NCBI GenBank assembly: GCA_003254905.1
Contig: QANU01077598.1
Coordinates: forward strand, 311,945 to 375,944
DNA: 64,000 nucleotides
Reading direction: 5' to 3'
Source of the DNA: Nissolia schottii
Lineage: Eukaryota; Streptophyta; Magnoliopsida; Fabales; Fabaceae
This document shows, piece after piece, positions 61,554 through 64,000 of the stretch (position 1 is its first letter; every line of letters begins with the position of its first letter). The notes under the pieces were generated by a model that did not search any database, was not told the DNA's origin, and saw only the letters and a list, made by a program, of their open reading frames with translations. The position numbers and the translations under genes are program-made.

Positions 61554-64000
61554 ATGGAGGAGCGGTATGAGCCATTGAAGGACCTTGGTTCGGGGAATTT
61601 TGGAGTCGCAAGGTTGGCCAAAGACAAGAACACTGGGGAGCTTGTTGCGGTCAAATACATAGAAAGAGGGAACAAGGTAAAATCAAAATCTTGTGCGTTA
61701 AATTGCGCAAAATTCAAGTGATTATAGCGAATAATGCTGCACTTTGGTTCAAAATTGATTTTTCTGTGCATTTGATTATGCTTTTCTTGAGCAATCTAAA
61801 ATTTGAAGAAAAAAAAATCTGCAATCTTGCATCTTCTTCTGCATATAATCTGGACTTTTGGAAACTGTTTATCAGGGGAGTTTGTTTTTCCTAGTGATTA
61901 TGTACCTCCCTCCATCGATTTTCAACAGCTTATAATTATTCTTCAACATCATCTCAAAATGTGGTCAAAGTTTTATAAGAGAATAGTGTCAGTTGTGCTG
62001 GTACCCCTTCGAGTCTTTGAAGGGTCACTCTGTTCTTGACCAGCAGCTAGAGCAATATCTTCTTCCTTTTATTTTTATTTTTTTTTATTTTTTATTTATT
62101 TTCTGCTCAAAAGGAAAATGGAGATGAATGTCATTATTCTCATAAAGGTCTTGTGCCGCTGTGTCATGAATTTCATTTTGTGATATTCATCAAGTATTCT
62201 CAGAATTAATCTTTGTTGCTCTCTTTGTGATTAAGCTCAAGTAGCTCACGTCACCGCACTCAGCACTATTGAGAAGGGTATTATCAAGCTTAATTAGCAC
62301 TGCATCACCACATTCTGTATTAATATCAGGGCAATCAAACGTTTTCTTTTCAAATTTTTTCCTCAATGTTCTTTCTGATCTGCATTTCTTCTGAGTGTGC
62401 GTTATGTTTGTGGTATCAGATTGATGAGAATGTTCAGAGGGAGATAATTAACCACCGGTCTTTAAGGCATCCAAATATCATCAGATTCAAAGAGGTGAGA
62501 GTTTGTTTTTCTAACTTGAACTGTTCCTTCGTTCAGTTTCACAGGGGTATGCGGAATTTAGTATATGGTTATCTGCATTATTTTTGAGCATACTGCTCTC
62601 AAATTACAGCTTGGAGCTTGTTTCAGAAAGAAATTTGAGTAGTTCATAATTGGATATCACTGACTCAAAGATTGGCGTATTCATATTTCACCATGCCCTT
62701 TGCAACGAGTTATTGTCACTGACATGCATAATGTGCACAAAACTTGCATAACATGGACTTGTACCTGCACGGAAAAAAAATGCTCAGCTACTATATTTCC
62801 CTGCATTTAATGTTATGATTGATTTATCTGCCCTTTTGCGTTGGCGAGATCAAATTTTACTCAAATTAGTCATGCACGAACATAGTTTTTCTATTTAGAG
62901 CTTTCAGAAGTTATATAGGACAAAATGCTGAATGAGACATCTTTTCTACAGGTCTTGCTGACCCCTACTCATTTAGCTATTGTCCTGGAGTATGCTTCAG
63001 GCGGTGAACTCTTTGAGAGGATATGCACAGCCGGTAGATTTAGTGAAGATGAGGTTGGTCAATTTATCTGGTTGAACTTCTCTTTCTTTTGTTTAAATAA
63101 TCCGTATGCATGTATAAGGTATTCATGTTGATGTGTGACTAGTGACTGTTTTGATGAAAATCCTGACATTACAGGCGAGGTATTTCTTCCAACAGCTCTT
63201 ATCTGGGGTTAGCTACTGTCATTCAATGGTATGCACCACTTGATTTCTTCTTCATTACGAACTCTTTCATGTCTTATATCATATTATGCTTCCTACGGCA
63301 GGAAATTTGTCATAGAGATCTGAAATTGGAAAACACTCTGTTGGATGGAAATCCATCTCCTAGGCTTAAAATTTGTGACTTCGGTTACTCAAAGGTATTA
63401 GCACCTCACCATAATGAGCCTTTCTTTTACCATATATTATATTTGGTGCTTTCATCTATTTCTTCTATTTTTTCTTACTTGCCTATTTGATTTAATACTC
63501 AACTGCAGTCTGCTTTACTGCACTCTCAACCTAAATCAACTGTTGGAACGCCTGCATACATTGCTCCGGAGGTTCTGTCGCGAAAGGAGTATGATGGAAA
63601 GGTATTTGAGAGTTTCTCTGTCATTTTCCTCGGTGCCTTAAAAATCATCTCAAACCACATTCTTTGGCAATTGGCAGCCATGGTTTGACAATTGGGCACT
63701 CAATAGTCTCACCCTCACATCACATCCATTAAACAGTTAATCATTTATGCCATAATAATCAATTTTGTAAGCAGTTTTGGCTATTTTATAGATTGCAGAT
63801 GTATGGTCCTGTGGTGTGACTCTTTATGTCATGTTAGTTGGAGCATACCCATTTGAGGATCCAGAAGATCCCAGAAACTTCAGAAAGACTATTGGGGTGA
63901 GCTCTCATTTAACTTTAACACAGTTCCTTCATGAATAATCTTTGGAAGCAGGATACTTAAAACTGTGATTCTCTGGTTGGCAGAGAATAATAGGTGTTCA
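61554..64000 (+). CDS. SnRK2 protein kinase, subclass II-like (5' part)
   Basis: Eight exons are visible: 61554-61676, 62420-62494, 62952-63053, 63175-63228, 63302-63394, 63509-63601, 63792-63896 and 63984 on, all phase 0 with GT-AG borders. The window ends inside exon 8, so about 225 residues of an expected ~330-360 are seen. The protein starts [20 protein letters not shown]. It has the glycine loop G12-S-G-N-F-G17, VAVK with Lys34, HRDLKLEN with Asp124, D144-F-G, the activation loop with [19 protein letters not shown], and APE168-170. Exon sizes (75, 102, 54, 93, 93, 105) are those of plant SnRK2 genes. SnRK2 kinases act in osmotic-stress and ABA signalling. [13 protein letters not shown] and [12 protein letters not shown] resemble SnRK2.7/2.8. 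The acidic C-terminus that would settle the subclass lies outside. Confidence 0.94.

Overview
The window is AT-rich plant nuclear DNA. Its genes are split by short GT-AG introns, their products are typical land-plant proteins, and the spaces between genes are full of small TIR elements and decayed retrotransposons. A eudicot is most likely. Some MITE ends look like families common in legumes, but I cannot prove the species. There is a 284-base assembly gap (35606-35889) and a single N at 43268.

Layout. 1-4.9 kb: a gypsy-type LTR remnant, then a single-exon fasciclin-domain arabinogalactan-like protein (-). 4.9-6.3 kb: ribosomal protein eL43/L37a in five exons (+), with a TATA box and telo-box. 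6.3-9.8 kb: intergenic, with an unrecognised 50-codon reading frame and a MITE with a perfect 9-bp target duplication. 9.8-36.2 kb: two paralogous casein kinase 2 beta-subunit genes (-) with identical sizes for exons 2-5. Between them lie a cluster of MITEs, a MORN-repeat membrane protein gene (-), a nested copia wreck and a LINE-type RNase H remnant. 38.6-41.2 kb: a CCDC97-like (DUF2052) gene (-). 41.6-43.6 kb: a gypsy-type gag remnant. 44.3-46.4 kb: a PPR protein (-). 48.3-53.1 kb: a CBL1/CBL9-type calcineurin B-like calcium sensor in eight coding exons (-). 54.7-56.7 kb: a broken FAR1-domain (Mutator-like) fragment behind a degenerate tandem repeat. 57.4-60.1 kb: more MITEs. 61.6-64 kb: the 5' part of a subclass II-like SnRK2 kinase gene (+), cut by the window edge.

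The genes are housekeeping and signalling genes and do not form one pathway. The set CK2beta / CCDC97 / PPR / CBL does match, from memory, two duplicated Arabidopsis blocks (At5g47080-At5g47100 and At4g17615-At4g17640), so the window looks like an ancestral conserved block with a local CK2beta duplication added. CBL sensors and SnRK2 kinases both act in ion and drought stress signalling, but CBLs bind CIPKs (SnRK3), not SnRK2, so their proximity here is not evidence of a shared pathway. All exon boundaries were derived by hand from GT-AG sites, reading-frame continuity and family similarity. I found no clearly novel biological system; the most unusual structure is the FAR1/repeat element at 54.7-56.7 kb and its likely MITE relative at 59.9 kb.
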